From positions 40,272 through 104,271 of the forward strand of contig CAZXFI010000003.1 of the NCBI GenBank assembly GCA_964640225.1: a DNA stretch of 64,000 bases, given 5' to 3'. Origin of the DNA: JAGLWW01 sp964640225. GTDB lineage: Archaea; Aenigmatarchaeota; Aenigmatarchaeia; PWEA01; JAGHBM01. Of the stretch, positions 7,854 to 16,307 are shown one piece after another (the stretch's first letter is position 1; each line of letters begins with the position of its first letter). The notes beneath the pieces are model-generated. The model saw only the letters and a program-made list of their open reading frames with translations, was not told the origin of the DNA and did not search any database. Made by a program: the position numbers and the translations under genes.

Positions 7854-8401
7854 GAGGTTTCTGTCTTCCATAAAGGCACGCTCTTTATCTCCCTGTAAAC
7901 CGGCCCCCGCGGCGTGAGGCGGCTTTCAAAAAGCACGATTTCCCTGACTTTCATTCTTCCCGCGCTGAAGTCCCTGAATTTTTCTATCTTCTCGTAAAGC
8001 TTTTTTCTGTCTTTCACGGACCTGGCTCGGCACAGGGTAAGGTGCGGCTTCACTCCCGACTTTCCCCCCAACTCGGAAAACTTTAAATTAACCTCCCTTA
8101 AAAATTCCGTGAATTCTTCCCCGCCCTCGCCGATTCCCAGCCACACGACTTTAGCGCGGGACTCTCTGGGGAAAACTCCCAGTCCCCCAACTTCCACGTA
8201 AAACTCCCTTTCTTCAATGGAATCCATGAGTTCCTTGACTTTCTCCACCTCAATGTCCCCGAGCTCGCCGAAGAACCTGACAGTCCAGTGAAGGTTATCG
8301 GGCTCCACCGTTTTCACCCCCCTCATTTCAAATTCATTAATAAGCCGGGCCGCATTTTTTCTGACTTCTTCGGAGACCCTTACCGCAAGAAAGCACCTCA
8401 A
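7850..8401 (-). CDS. thpR: RNA 2',3'-cyclic phosphodiesterase / 2'-5' RNA ligase (2H family)
   Basis: This 183-residue protein has the two His-x-Thr catalytic motifs of the 2H phosphoesterase superfamily: LHWTVRFFG near residue 42 and PHLTLCRA near residue 128. The start MRCFLAVRVSEEV is standard for ThpR. These enzymes open 2',3'-cyclic phosphates and in vitro ligate tRNA halves through 2'-5' bonds. Since every tRNA in this window contains introns, an enzyme acting on tRNA-splicing ends is of interest, but the physiological substrate is not established. It leads a two-gene reverse unit with the OB-fold gene. Confidence 0.88.
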   Translation of the reverse strand: MRCFLAVRVSEEVRKNAARLINEFEMRGVKTVEPDNLHWTVRFFGELGDIEVEKVKELMDSIEEREFYVEVGGLGVFPRESRAKVVWLGIGEGGEEFTEFLREVNLKFSELGGKSGVKPHLTLCRARSVKDRKKLYEKIEKFRDFSAGRMKVREIVLFESRLTPRGPVYREIKSVPLWKTETS

Positions 8402-8442
8402 GTTACCACCGGTAAAGTATTATATTTTTTAACACACATTTC

Positions 8443-8451
8443 TTTATAAAT
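8443..8451 (+). promoter_or_regulatory. TATA box upstream of nrdD
   Basis: TTTATAAAT sits in a very AT-rich stretch about 45-54 bases before the first nrdD start codon, placing a transcription start near 8470. The same spacer also holds the promoter of the divergent thpR gene. Confidence 0.5.
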
Positions 8452-8496
8452 TAATAATTTAAAACGTTAAACAGTAACACAGTACTGCCTTCAGTG

Positions 8497-10836
8497 ATGT
8501 ACATGACGAAAAATTCTATACTTATGGTTAGGGATATTGACGACTCAATAGAAGATTTCTGCGCCGTTGACAGGAACAACATAAATTTCTGGCTCTCGCA
8601 ACTGGAGAGGTACAGTCCCAAGAAAGTTGAGGCAATATGCCTTCAGGTGGGGACGGACAAGAATATCGCAAGGGAAATAGCAAACGAGATAGACACGTAC
8701 GCCGACAACCGGGTAAGAATGTCGGAAATCAGGCCCCTTGTGTTCACGCTTCTTCAGAAAAAAGACCCCAGCGCCGCGAAAAGATTCAGGGCCGGCGATG
8801 TTTTCGTAAGAACCTCCACGCAGTTGTTTGAGAGGTTCAACAGGGAAAAGATAGCGGAGTCCCTTCTCAACGAGAGCGAGATAGACGAAAAGGAAGCGGA
8901 AAACATAGCCGAGGACGTGGAAAAATTCATAAGGAAGTCAAGCCTGGACTACATCTCGTCACCGCTCATAAGGGAGATAGTCAACGCCAAGCTCATAGAG
9001 AGGGGGCTTGAGACTGCCAGAAGAAGGTATACGAGAGTGGGCCTCCCCGTTTTTGACATAACCAAGCTGATAAACGAGGGAACCAAGGAGAATGCAAACC
9101 TTCAGTACAACCCGGAGACAATACACAAGCTCATGGGGGACAAGATGATGAAGGAGTATACTCTGACAAAAATCCTGCCCATGAACCTTGCCGACGCGCA
9201 CATGAACGGCCAGGTCCATATCCACGACCTGGATTACTTCCCCATAAGGCCTTTCTGTTTTTCCCATGACATAAGGTTCTTCCTGAAAAGAGGCTTCAAG
9301 CCGGACGGAACCGGGGACCACGCGACCATAGCGGGACCGGCCAAAACCCCGGAGGTGGCCTTCCTTCACGCGGCAAAGGTGCTGGCGGCGGCCCAGACCA
9401 ACTGCGCGGGGGGGCAGGGTTTCTCCTACTTCAACACTTTCCTGGCTCCCGTGATAAGGGGGTTGAGCTACAAGCAGGTGAAGCAGCTTGCACAGATGTT
9501 TATTTTTGAAATGGGGCAGATGTACGTGGCCAGGGGAGGCCAGACTGTGTTCTCTTCAATAGACCTTGACATGACCGTGCCCAAGGTTTTCAGGGACATA
9601 CCCGCCGTGCATCTTGGCGGAAAAACCAACGGGGAAACCTACGCCAATTACGAGGACGAGGTTAGGACGCTTTTCAACGCCTTCCTGGACGTGTATTCAG
9701 GCGGGGACTACCAGGGCAAGCCCTTCAACTTCCCGAAGTTTGAAGTTCAGATATACCCCAAGGACTTCAAGAACGGTAAGTTTGACGACGAGCTGATGAA
9801 GGTATCGGAGCTGGCCGCCAAGTTCGGCACGCCCTATTATATAATAAACCAGCCTTACATGCCCGACTTCGCGTGCTACCAGTGCTGCGCCTACCTGATG
9901 CCTCTGGACAAGTCCATTGACATAAACGACCTGGAAAACGAGACGGTGAGGGGCGGCTCGCTTCAGGTGGTTACAATAAACCTGCCCCAGATTGCCTACG
10001 AGGCCAGGGGCAACGACGCGAAGTTTTTTGAGATTCTGGACGAGAGGATGGAAAAGGCGAAGAAAGTAATGATATTAAGGCGCGAGATAATAGAGAGAAA
10101 CCTGAAAAACGGCATGCTTCCGTTCCTGAACCAGAGAGTAAACGAAAAAGAGAGGTATTTTGAGCCGGACAAGCAGAGCTACACGATAGGGCTCGTGGGA
10201 ATAAACGAGATGGCTGCGTTCCACCTGGGGGAGGAGCTGCATGAATCAAAGAAGGCGTGGATGTTCGGGCTGAAAGTTATGAAGCACATGAAGGATGTAG
10301 TGGCAAGGTTCCGGGAAGAGACAGGCATGAACTTCGCTCTTGCCAGAACCCCCGCGGAATCAACCGCCTACCGCCTGGCCACGATTGACAGGAAGGTTTA
10401 CGGAGACAGGGCCATAGTACAGGGAGACCCGGTTACAAAATCAATTTACTACACCAATTCCTTCCACGTAAGGCCGAATGCCGACATACCTCTTTTTGAC
10501 AGGATGAAAATAGAAGGCTCTTTCCACCCGCTGACCGACGGAGGAGCCATGAGCCATGTGTGGCTTGGCGAGGCGCATCCGAATCCGGAAGCCATAATGG
10601 AGCTTACCAAGAAGATAGCCACGAAGACCGCAATCCAGTACATGGCCTACACCAAGGACCTGACCATATGCGAGAGCTGTGGTTTTGTTACCGGGGGGCT
10701 TCACAGCAACTGCACTAAATGCAAGAGCGAAAGGGTGCAAAACTGGTCCCGTATCACCGGCTACTACCAGAATGTAAAGGGATGGGACAAGGGAAAGCTG
10801 GCGGAGCTCAGGGACAGGAGAAGATACGGTGTTTAA
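8497..10836 (+). CDS. nrdD: anaerobic ribonucleoside-triphosphate reductase, class III
   Basis: This protein of about 779 residues has an N-terminal ATP-cone regulatory domain (about residues 15-105), then the ten-stranded barrel with the active-site region CYQCCAYL, a C-terminal four-Cys zinc site (CESCGFV, CTKCKSE) and the glycyl-radical region (RITGYYQ, KGWDKGKLAELRDR). It makes deoxynucleotides anaerobically using a radical generated by NrdG. Start codons GTG 8494, ATG 8497 and ATG 8503 are all possible. A thioredoxin-like gene and nrdG follow immediately, forming a self-contained cassette, and strict or facultative anaerobiosis is implied. Confidence 0.95.
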   Translation: MYMTKNSILMVRDIDDSIEDFCAVDRNNINFWLSQLERYSPKKVEAICLQVGTDKNIAREIANEIDTYADNRVRMSEIRPLVFTLLQKKDPSAAKRFRAGDVFVRTSTQLFERFNREKIAESLLNESEIDEKEAENIAEDVEKFIRKSSLDYISSPLIREIVNAKLIERGLETARRRYTRVGLPVFDITKLINEGTKENANLQYNPETIHKLMGDKMMKEYTLTKILPMNLADAHMNGQVHIHDLDYFPIRPFCFSHDIRFFLKRGFKPDGTGDHATIAGPAKTPEVAFLHAAKVLAAAQTNCAGGQGFSYFNTFLAPVIRGLSYKQVKQLAQMFIFEMGQMYVARGGQTVFSSIDLDMTVPKVFRDIPAVHLGGKTNGETYANYEDEVRTLFNAFLDVYSGGDYQGKPFNFPKFEVQIYPKDFKNGKFDDELMKVSELAAKFGTPYYIINQPYMPDFACYQCCAYLMPLDKSIDINDLENETVRGGSLQVVTINLPQIAYEARGNDAKFFEILDERMEKAKKVMILRREIIERNLKNGMLPFLNQRVNEKERYFEPDKQSYTIGLVGINEMAAFHLGEELHESKKAWMFGLKVMKHMKDVVARFREETGMNFALARTPAESTAYRLATIDRKVYGDRAIVQGDPVTKSIYYTNSFHVRPNADIPLFDRMKIEGSFHPLTDGGAMSHVWLGEAHPNPEAIMELTKKIATKTAIQYMAYTKDLTICESCGFVTGGLHSNCTKCKSERVQNWSRITGYYQNVKGWDKGKLAELRDRRRYGV

Positions 10837-10840
10837 TTTT

Positions 10841-11206
10841 ATGCTTATTCTATATACAGGAACCAAATGCCCGAAATGCCCTCCAGCAAGGAAGGTGGTC
10901 AGGGAAGCGGCGAAAGATTTGGGATGGGCGGAAGGAAAGGATTTTGTGGAAAAGCTGATAGATGGAAAGGACCTTAATCCCGGAAAAACAAAGCTGGAAG
11001 GCGAAGAATACCATCTGGTTGCCTCTGTCGCTGACATAACGCCGGAAAAGGTACCGGCCGCGCTTGTGGGCGACGATTTCTCTATGGAGGCTCTAATGTA
11101 CCAGGTGGCCTCCACGCCGTCCATAGTAATAGAAGAGGAGGCTGTTTTCATCGGTGAAATTCCCTCCAAGGAAGAGCTCATAAAGGCGGTTAAAGAGCGT
11201 GTCTGA
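10841..11206 (+). CDS. thioredoxin/glutaredoxin-like protein (NrdH-like)
   Basis: This 121-residue protein begins MLILYTGTKCPKCPPAR, a redox-active Cys-Pro-x-Cys at the start of a thioredoxin fold. The cis-proline region is STPSIVIEEEAVFIGE. About 40 extra residues lie between the first helix and the C-terminal half compared with a minimal glutaredoxin. It sits between nrdD and nrdG and is the likely dithiol reductant of the reductase. A GTG at 10829 overlapping the nrdD stop would add four residues; I prefer ATG 10841 five bases after the stop. Confidence 0.8.
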   Translation: MLILYTGTKCPKCPPARKVVREAAKDLGWAEGKDFVEKLIDGKDLNPGKTKLEGEEYHLVASVADITPEKVPAALVGDDFSMEALMYQVASTPSIVIEEEAVFIGEIPSKEELIKAVKERV

Positions 11207-11935
11207 ATGAAAATTAAAACGGGCGGAATCCTTGACATGTCCACGGTAGACTACCCCGGCAGGCTGGCTTCCGTTATGTTTTTTTATGGATGCAACTTCA
11301 GGTGCCCTTTCTGCTACAACACGGAGCTTGTGGAGGGGGAGAAGTACATTGAGCCCACGGTGGAGGAAGTCCTGAAAAGGATAAGAAAGAACAGGGAATT
11401 CATAAATGCGGTGGTTATAACAGGCGGAGAGCCAACCCTTCAGCCGGAAGGGCTTGAAGAAGTTTGCTCGGGCCTGAAAGGGCTTAAATTACTGGTTAAA
11501 CTGGACACAAACGGCTACAATCCCGATGTCGTTGAAAAGCTTCTGAAGAAAGGCCTTCTGGACTTTGTTTCCATGGACATAAAGACTTCGCCCCGCCACT
11601 ATAACAAGCTCTCGGGCATAGAGTGCGATATAACCAGGATAGCCAAAACAATCGGTATTCTCAGGGACTCTGAAACTGATTACGAGCTAAGAACCACGAT
11701 AATTCCCGGAATTAACGACAGCGTAGAGGAAATAAATGAAATATGTAGCTTCATAAAGCCGGCCGGGACTTATGTTTTGCAGCAGTTCAGGCCCGGAGAG
11801 GGCACGCTGAACAAAAGTTTATCTAATTTGCCCAAAATGGACAGGGACAATATTGTAAAACTGGCTGAAACGGCAAAAAAAACAGGCCTTAAAGTCAAAA
11901 TAAGAACGGAAGAGCAGGGAGAAGAGGAACTTTAA
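11207..11935 (+). CDS. nrdG: anaerobic ribonucleotide reductase-activating radical SAM protein
   Basis: This 242-residue protein has the radical SAM cluster motif CNFRCPFC (Cys-x3-Cys-x2-Cys) near residue 30, the GGE loop (TGGEPTL) and the archaeal NrdG2-type N-terminus (GGILDMSTVDYPGRLASVMF). It cleaves S-adenosylmethionine to install the glycyl radical on NrdD. The ATG follows directly on the TGA of the thioredoxin-like gene. At 242 residues it is longer than bacterial NrdG (about 150-175), as is usual for archaeal and anaerobic bacterial forms. Confidence 0.9.
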   Translation: MKIKTGGILDMSTVDYPGRLASVMFFYGCNFRCPFCYNTELVEGEKYIEPTVEEVLKRIRKNREFINAVVITGGEPTLQPEGLEEVCSGLKGLKLLVKLDTNGYNPDVVEKLLKKGLLDFVSMDIKTSPRHYNKLSGIECDITRIAKTIGILRDSETDYELRTTIIPGINDSVEEINEICSFIKPAGTYVLQQFRPGEGTLNKSLSNLPKMDRDNIVKLAETAKKTGLKVKIRTEEQGEEEL

Positions 11936-11980
11936 AGGATTTAAACTACAATTACCATAGGTTTTATTGAACACCGTTCA

Positions 11981-12316
11981 ATGCATAAGGGAAAGATTTT
12001 TATGCCACAAAAAAAGCAGGATTTGCAGAAAATAAAAAGGATTTTAAGGGTTCTTTTGGCAAATCCGGATGGTATATGGCTTAGAAAGATATCCAGAGAG
12101 TCAAAACTGCCCCTTTCCACGGTACACTATTATTTAGAGAATATAATGGTGAATATGGTAGAAAACATAGGCGCCAGGGACGAAGAAGGCCGTTTCTTCG
12201 GTGTAAGGCTTATAAGACTTAAAAACGGGCTTTTTAACCAGCTTAACAACGGAGACCTGGATTCAAGTCTCAGAAAGGTAATCAAAACCAACGAGATACT
12301 CTCAGATTTGGGTTAG
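11981..12316 (+). CDS. winged-helix DNA-binding protein
   Basis: This 111-residue basic protein has a clear winged helix: ILRVLLANPDGIWLRKISRE, SKLPLSTVHYYLENIM (recognition helix) and a wing through RFFGVRLIRL. It may start at ATG 12002 (MPQKKQD). It lies directly upstream of the repeat-filled origin-like block and reads towards it. It could be a regulator of the neighbouring initiator-like gene or a DNA-binding accessory, but this rests on position only. I do not recognise a named family. Confidence 0.7.
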   Translation: MHKGKIFMPQKKQDLQKIKRILRVLLANPDGIWLRKISRESKLPLSTVHYYLENIMVNMVENIGARDEEGRFFGVRLIRLKNGLFNQLNNGDLDSSLRKVIKTNEILSDLG

Positions 12317-12339
12317 GTCCCGGGAATCACAAACCTTCC

Positions 12340-12700
12340 AGTCTCACATTAACTCTCACATTTGAAACAAAAGACTAACATTTACTCCCAAAAACCCGAA
12401 AAACCTCACTTTTCTCCCCGGGTTTTCAAACCTCACTCTTTTCCTCCCTAATAAGGACCCAAAAACACTCACATTTCCTTTCTTAACTCATCTAAATGAA
12501 CTTGAAGCGGGTTGTTTACCGGATAAATTAGCGGATGGCTCACATTTTGCATATTATCCTGCGAAAAATTCCAATTTTCATCCTTCTCAATGGCCAATAT
12601 AATCGGGTTTATAGGGCTAAATACTCACATTTGGCCTAAATAGCCTAGTTTAACTTCCACAACCCCGTGTTTTATTCAGAATGATTAACTCACATAACCA
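12340..12700 (+). repeat. distal CTCACATT-type repeats
   Basis: At least six copies of CTCACAT, mostly followed by T, occur here in the same orientation (near 12343, 12355, 12468, 12539, 12624 and 12690), with degenerate CTCACTTTT/CTCACTCTT forms near 12406 and 12431. Spacing is irregular, so this is neither a tandem array nor a CRISPR. The first copy is part of AGTCTCACATT, an 11-base word found again in inverse orientation at 13855-13865 and 20000-20010. Confidence 0.7.
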
Positions 12701-12734
12701 ATCCAGTTCCGTCAAATCTCTCCAGCGCTTAAAA

Positions 12735-13064
12735 CCTTCACGTAAGGTATTCACATACTATTCACATATCCTTCACATTAATACCTTCACGTTCACGTGA
12801 ACGCACAATATTGCATCATTAATCAAAACTTTCCATAAAACCCTTCACAAAGTATTCACGTGAACCTTCACGTTTTAATAAAAATTTTCACAAACCCTTC
12901 ACATGATATTCACATATTATTCACAAATTCACAAAACCTTCACAAAATATTCACGTGAAATTCACGTGAAGGTGTGAATAAATATAAGGAAGATTTGTCA
13001 CAAATTAACCTTCACATTTAAATATTCACGTGAACTTATTTAAGGTAAGTAAGCTTCACGTGAA
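12735..13064 (+). repeat. proximal TTCACA / TTCACGTGAA repeats
   Basis: Six perfect copies of the palindrome TTCACGTGAA are at 12792, 12855, 12950, 12961, 13025 and 13055. Twelve or so TTCACA half-site-like words occur among them, all in the plus orientation. Two palindromes at 12950 and 12961 are separated by one base. The last two bracket the probable promoter of the AAA+ gene (TATA-like TTATTTAAGG near 13037), so binding there could repress it. Confidence 0.85.
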
Positions 13065-13073
13065 GGTGTTTTA

Positions 13074-14210
13074 GTGATAGAAGACTACGAAAAAAACCTT
13101 GAAAACTGGCTTAATCGGCTGAACTGGAAAGAAAACCCCTTCACGCTGAAAATAGACCCCCTGCTTTACGTGGGCTACCAGGACCAGCTAAAGCGCCTTA
13201 TAAACCACATACGCGAGGGGCACAAGGTCGCCCTGATAACAGGCTCAACGGGTTCGGGGAAGACTACCACTCTAAAGCTCATGGAAAGGGACTTGGACAG
13301 CAGTTACGAGGTTATTTACATCTCCAAACCCCCCAGAAAGGAGGATTTGGTGGACATATTCCTTTCCAGATTCAGACCTTCCATTCTTCAGAGAATTTTC
13401 GGCGTGAATGTGAGCCTTCACAACCTTCACGTGTACCTGAACAAAAAACTGGGCCAGAAAAGGCTCCTTGTGCTCCTGGACGAGACTCACGAGGCGGATG
13501 TGGATGTCTTGAAGTGGTTCAGGACGCTTTGCGACCAAATAGAGGGAATGCAGCTTATAATGGCGGGATTGTCCACGGTTGATGTTGTTCTGAAGGACAT
13601 AGAAACGCTAAGAAGCAGGATAATAACCCATATAGAACTCTTAAACCTTACACGTGAAGATTCACGTGAACTTATAAAGAAAAGGATAGAGAGCGTGGGA
13701 GGCAACGACATAAGCCCCTTCACGGACAACTGCGTGAAGGAAATATACCAGATTACGGGGGGATTTCCCAGGGAAGTGCTTAAAATATGCGACAAGCTTG
13801 TTCAGAAGGCGATTGAGGAGAACAGGATGGAGATAAACCGGACGGAAGGTCTTAAATGTGAGACTTCGGAGCCCGGGGAGCCGGAAGAGGCTGTACCGGC
13901 ATATTCAGGGGGCCCGGAGACCGCGGAAAAGGAAGAGAAGGGGCCCCCGAGCAAGGATTTCGTGAAGAGTCTGCCCTACAAGCAGAGAAAAATAATACTT
14001 CTTCTGTCGGAGGAAGGTGAGCTATTTCCGTCTGAACTGGCGGAGAAACTGGGGATTGAAAAATACAAGTCCAAGCAGCATGCCGTCAGATCGGTCAACA
14101 ACATACTCAAGAGGCTCTCCGGAATGGGATACGTGGACAGGAAGCCGAGGGGAAAGGGGTTTGTCTATTCCCTGAACCTGAAGACAAAAAATCTGCTTAT
14201 AAAGAGCTGA
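13074..14210 (+). CDS. AAA+ ATPase with C-terminal winged helix, candidate replication initiator
   Basis: This 378-residue protein starts at GTG 13074. Its N-terminal NPFTLKIDPLLYVGYQDQ resembles ExeA/Orc-type ATPases. Walker A is TGSTGSGKTT (about residue 58), Walker B LLVLLDETHEAD, the sensor-1 region LIMAGLSTVD and the sensor-2 region GGFPREVLKICDKL. An acidic, proline-rich linker (about residues 258-302) leads to a C-terminal winged helix (PSELAEKLGIEK, SVNNILKRLSGMGYVDRK). This is the domain order of Orc1/Cdc6 initiators, although the ATPase core is closer to ExeA-like proteins than to classical Orc1/Cdc6. The repeat block upstream supports origin recognition. It could instead be a plasmid-type or regulatory ATPase. 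Confidence 0.7.
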   Translation: MIEDYEKNLENWLNRLNWKENPFTLKIDPLLYVGYQDQLKRLINHIREGHKVALITGSTGSGKTTTLKLMERDLDSSYEVIYISKPPRKEDLVDIFLSRFRPSILQRIFGVNVSLHNLHVYLNKKLGQKRLLVLLDETHEADVDVLKWFRTLCDQIEGMQLIMAGLSTVDVVLKDIETLRSRIITHIELLNLTREDSRELIKKRIESVGGNDISPFTDNCVKEIYQITGGFPREVLKICDKLVQKAIEENRMEINRTEGLKCETSEPGEPEEAVPAYSGGPETAEKEEKGPPSKDFVKSLPYKQRKIILLLSEEGELFPSELAEKLGIEKYKSKQHAVRSVNNILKRLSGMGYVDRKPRGKGFVYSLNLKTKNLLIKS

Positions 14211-14215
14211 TAAAT

Positions 14216-14746
14216 GTGCTGATTCTTCTTGTCGGCCTGACATCATCGGGAAAAAGCACGGCGGCCGAAATACTCCGGGAAATGGGCTTTTCAGTTGCCT
14301 CCACCGGTGACGTTATAAGGGAGGAAATAAGAAACAGGGGCCTTGAGTACGACAAGAAAAACGACCTGGAGGTCTCAAAGTGGTTCAACGAGGGAAGGGA
14401 AGAGCTGGTCGTAAGAAGGCTTCTTCATATGCTGAGCGGGAAAAGGATGGCCTTGGACGGAATAAGGAGTCCGGAGATGCTGGAAAAGCTTGAGGAAACA
14501 GCCGGCGAGCGGCCGGTCATAGTGGCCATAAAGGCGGATTTTGACTCAAGGTTCAGGAGGGAATGTGAGAGAAAGAAGTTCGTCGGATTCACCAGGGAAG
14601 ACATGAGAAAAAGGGACAACACACACCTGGGTATGGGAACAAGGGAATTAATGGAAAAGGCCGACTTCACGATAGACAATACAAATCTCACAAAGGAGGA
14701 GCTTCGCAGGGAATTAAAGGGAATCGTGGAGAGTACAAACATATAA
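14216..14746 (+). CDS. P-loop nucleotide kinase-like protein (UPF0200 family)
   Basis: This 176-residue protein starts at GTG 14216, five bases after the previous stop. The P-loop is LVGLTSSGKSTAAEIL, followed by FSVASTGDVIREEIRNRG and DGIRSPEMLE. The fold is that of adenylate and dephospho-CoA kinases, and this archaeal group is known as UPF0200. The natural substrate is not established. It probably belongs to the transcript that begins with the AAA+ initiator-like gene. Confidence 0.75.
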   Translation: MLILLVGLTSSGKSTAAEILREMGFSVASTGDVIREEIRNRGLEYDKKNDLEVSKWFNEGREELVVRRLLHMLSGKRMALDGIRSPEMLEKLEETAGERPVIVAIKADFDSRFRRECERKKFVGFTREDMRKRDNTHLGMGTRELMEKADFTIDNTNLTKEELRRELKGIVESTNI

Positions 14747-14792
14747 ATTTAAGCGTGCAAATACTATAGGTAATAATCCTAGGGGTGATTTT

Positions 14793-15050
14793 TTGGATAA
14801 CGTAAAAGGAAAAGAGCTTATGGGAAAAATACTGGTAAGCGACGAAACTGGAAGAAAATTTGGCGTAGTGGGTGACGTTAGTTTCATCACAGAATCAGGG
14901 GAGCTTATGAATGTGGTTCTTGTTGATCCCACAAAATACGTTGCCGAGCTGAATGTGCAGGAAGACGAGCACGGAAGATACCTGGTGCCCTTTTCAGCGG
15001 TAAAGGCTGTCGGGGAATTCGTGATAGTTTCAGAAAAGGACATAATCTAG
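14793..15050 (+). CDS. PRC-barrel domain protein
   Basis: This 85-residue protein is a single PRC-barrel: GKELMGKILVSDETGRKFG at the N-terminus and LVPFSAVKAVGEFVIV at the C-terminus. The start is TTG 14793, supported by a strong Shine-Dalgarno GGGGTGA about six bases upstream. In archaea these small beta-barrel proteins have been linked to RNA metabolism and to cell division (CdpB-type), but specific function differs by lineage. It converges with a reverse-strand membrane protein, overlapping by four bases. Confidence 0.78.
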   Translation: MDNVKGKELMGKILVSDETGRKFGVVGDVSFITESGELMNVVLVDPTKYVAELNVQEDEHGRYLVPFSAVKAVGEFVIVSEKDII

Positions 15051-15304
15051 AAGAAGTCCTTTTCGTCCCTTCTGCTTCTCTTAACTATGGCCATGCCCAG
15101 GAATATGAAAAACAGCGGCAAAACCCATGAGGCGGCGCTGGCCACCATTAGAACGGTTATGTCCTTACTCAGCTCGGATTTGACCAGGGAATTTACAAGC
15201 ATCTTTCCCATGTCGGACTTGGATTCCCCGAATGCAAAGAAGAAATTGAAGGCAAGGATTATCAGTCCTGTCAAAACCAGCTCAATACCCGTCCCCCTTT
15301 TCAT
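15047..15304 (-). CDS. small two-helix membrane protein
   Basis: This 85-residue protein of unrecognised family has one hydrophobic helix near residues 8-26 (IELVLTGLIILAFNFFFAF) and a second near 54-75 (ASAASWVLPLFFIFLGMAIV), followed by a basic tail KRSRRDEKDFF. The start overlaps the radA stop as ATGA, so it is probably co-translated with radA. No function can be assigned. Confidence 0.65.
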   Translation of the reverse strand: MKRGTGIELVLTGLIILAFNFFFAFGESKSDMGKMLVNSLVKSELSKDITVLMVASAASWVLPLFFIFLGMAIVKRSRRDEKDFF

Positions 15305-16296
15305 TTGGCGTCCCCTATGCCTTTTTCATCAACCACAAAAACACATTCGCCTTCAGGCAGGTAGGGTGAATCTATAAGCCTTGCTATCCGTTTGTTCCCC
15401 TTGCTTTTTCTGAGATACAGACGGAAAGTGGCCTGGTGACCCAGAACGTGCCCCCCTATAGGAGAGGTGGGGTTTCCGAAAAGTATTCCCGGGTTCGCCA
15501 TGACCTGGTTTGTTATGTATACGGCTGCGTTGTGCACGTCCGCAAGCTTTTGAAGGGCGTGAAGATGCCTGTTGAGCTTTTGCTGCCTGGGTGCAAGGGT
15601 TCCCCTGCCCGCGTAATCGCTCCTGAACTGGGAGGTCACGGAGTCAACTATTATCAGGCCCACGTTTCTCTTGTCCATTTCCTCCTTCAGCTTGTCCACG
15701 AGAAGAATCTGGTGGTCCGAATTGTAGGCCCTGGCAACGTAAATTCCTTTCAGAACCTTGTTTTCGTCCATGCCCTTGGATTTTGCTATCTGGATTATGC
15801 GCTCGGGCCTGAAGGTCCCTTCGGTGTCTATGAAGAACGCGTTTTTTTTCATTCCGCCCTCTTCCTTGGGCAGCTGGACATTGACGGCCAGCTGGAAAGC
15901 GAGCTGGCTTTTTGCGGAGCCGAAAGCCCCGTGGGCTTCTACTATGGACTGGGTTTCCACGCCTCCGCCGAGAAGCTCGTCCAGCGTCTTGGAACCTGTC
16001 GTGATTTTGCCTATTTTGCCCCTTTTTTTCATCAGCTTCTCCGCGGTTTCAAAGCCCATGTCAAGCGCTTCCCGGGCCGCCTGTATGATTTTTGAGGCGG
16101 TGGCATCGCCTATCTCAAGCCTTTCGGAAAGCTCGGAGGATGCGGAAGCCGCAACGCTCATAAGGTCGTGGTAGCCGCTTTCTTTCATCCTTTCCGCGGT
16201 CTTTTCCCCCACGCCGGGAAGCTCCGCTATGTTTTTTATTTTCTTTTTCTCTTCTTTCGGTTCCGCGGTTTCTTCAACATTCTTTTTCCTTGGCAT
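15301..16296 (-). CDS. radA: DNA repair and recombination protein RadA
   Basis: This 331-residue archaeal recombinase has an N-terminal helix-hairpin-helix region (IAELPGVGEKTAERMKESG), a polymerisation motif region and the RecA core with Walker B LIIVDSVTSQFRSDY, then loops L1/L2 and the C-terminal ATP-cap region SPYLPEGECVF. It forms filaments on single-stranded DNA for homologous pairing. The Walker A reads GAFGSAKSQ, so the normally invariant Gly before Lys is Ala. ATG 16296 (MPRKKN) is chosen; a GTG three codons upstream is possible. It follows the RPA gene directly. Confidence 0.93.
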   Translation of the reverse strand: MPRKKNVEETAEPKEEKKKIKNIAELPGVGEKTAERMKESGYHDLMSVAASASSELSERLEIGDATASKIIQAAREALDMGFETAEKLMKKRGKIGKITTGSKTLDELLGGGVETQSIVEAHGAFGSAKSQLAFQLAVNVQLPKEEGGMKKNAFFIDTEGTFRPERIIQIAKSKGMDENKVLKGIYVARAYNSDHQILLVDKLKEEMDKRNVGLIIVDSVTSQFRSDYAGRGTLAPRQQKLNRHLHALQKLADVHNAAVYITNQVMANPGILFGNPTSPIGGHVLGHQATFRLYLRKSKGNKRIARLIDSPYLPEGECVFVVDEKGIGDAK

Positions 16297-16307
16297 AATC
16301 CCCACGA

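Larger units (their letters stand above)
12317..13073. other. candidate replication origin (757-base repeat-filled non-coding block)
   Basis: This is the only gene-free stretch over 300 bases in the window apart from tRNA loci. It is AT-rich, has no credible ORF, and is filled with short same-orientation repeats that change along its length: CTCACATT-type in 12340-12700, TTCACA-type from about 12750, and the palindrome TTCACGTGAA from 12792 to 13064. It ends at an AAA+ ATPase with a C-terminal winged helix. That arrangement, iterated sites next to an initiator-like gene, is how archaeal origins are organised. It lacks recognisable canonical Orc1/Cdc6 origin-recognition boxes, and no replication assay backs the call. 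Confidence 0.55.

Noticed and set aside
12317..13073. CRISPR array or satellite repeat
   Set aside because: Repeats are only 6-10 bases, not evenly spaced and have no unique spacers of constant length; they fit protein-binding sites better.
15301..16296. RadA pseudogene because of the altered P-loop
   Set aside because: The reading frame is full length and all other motifs are intact.
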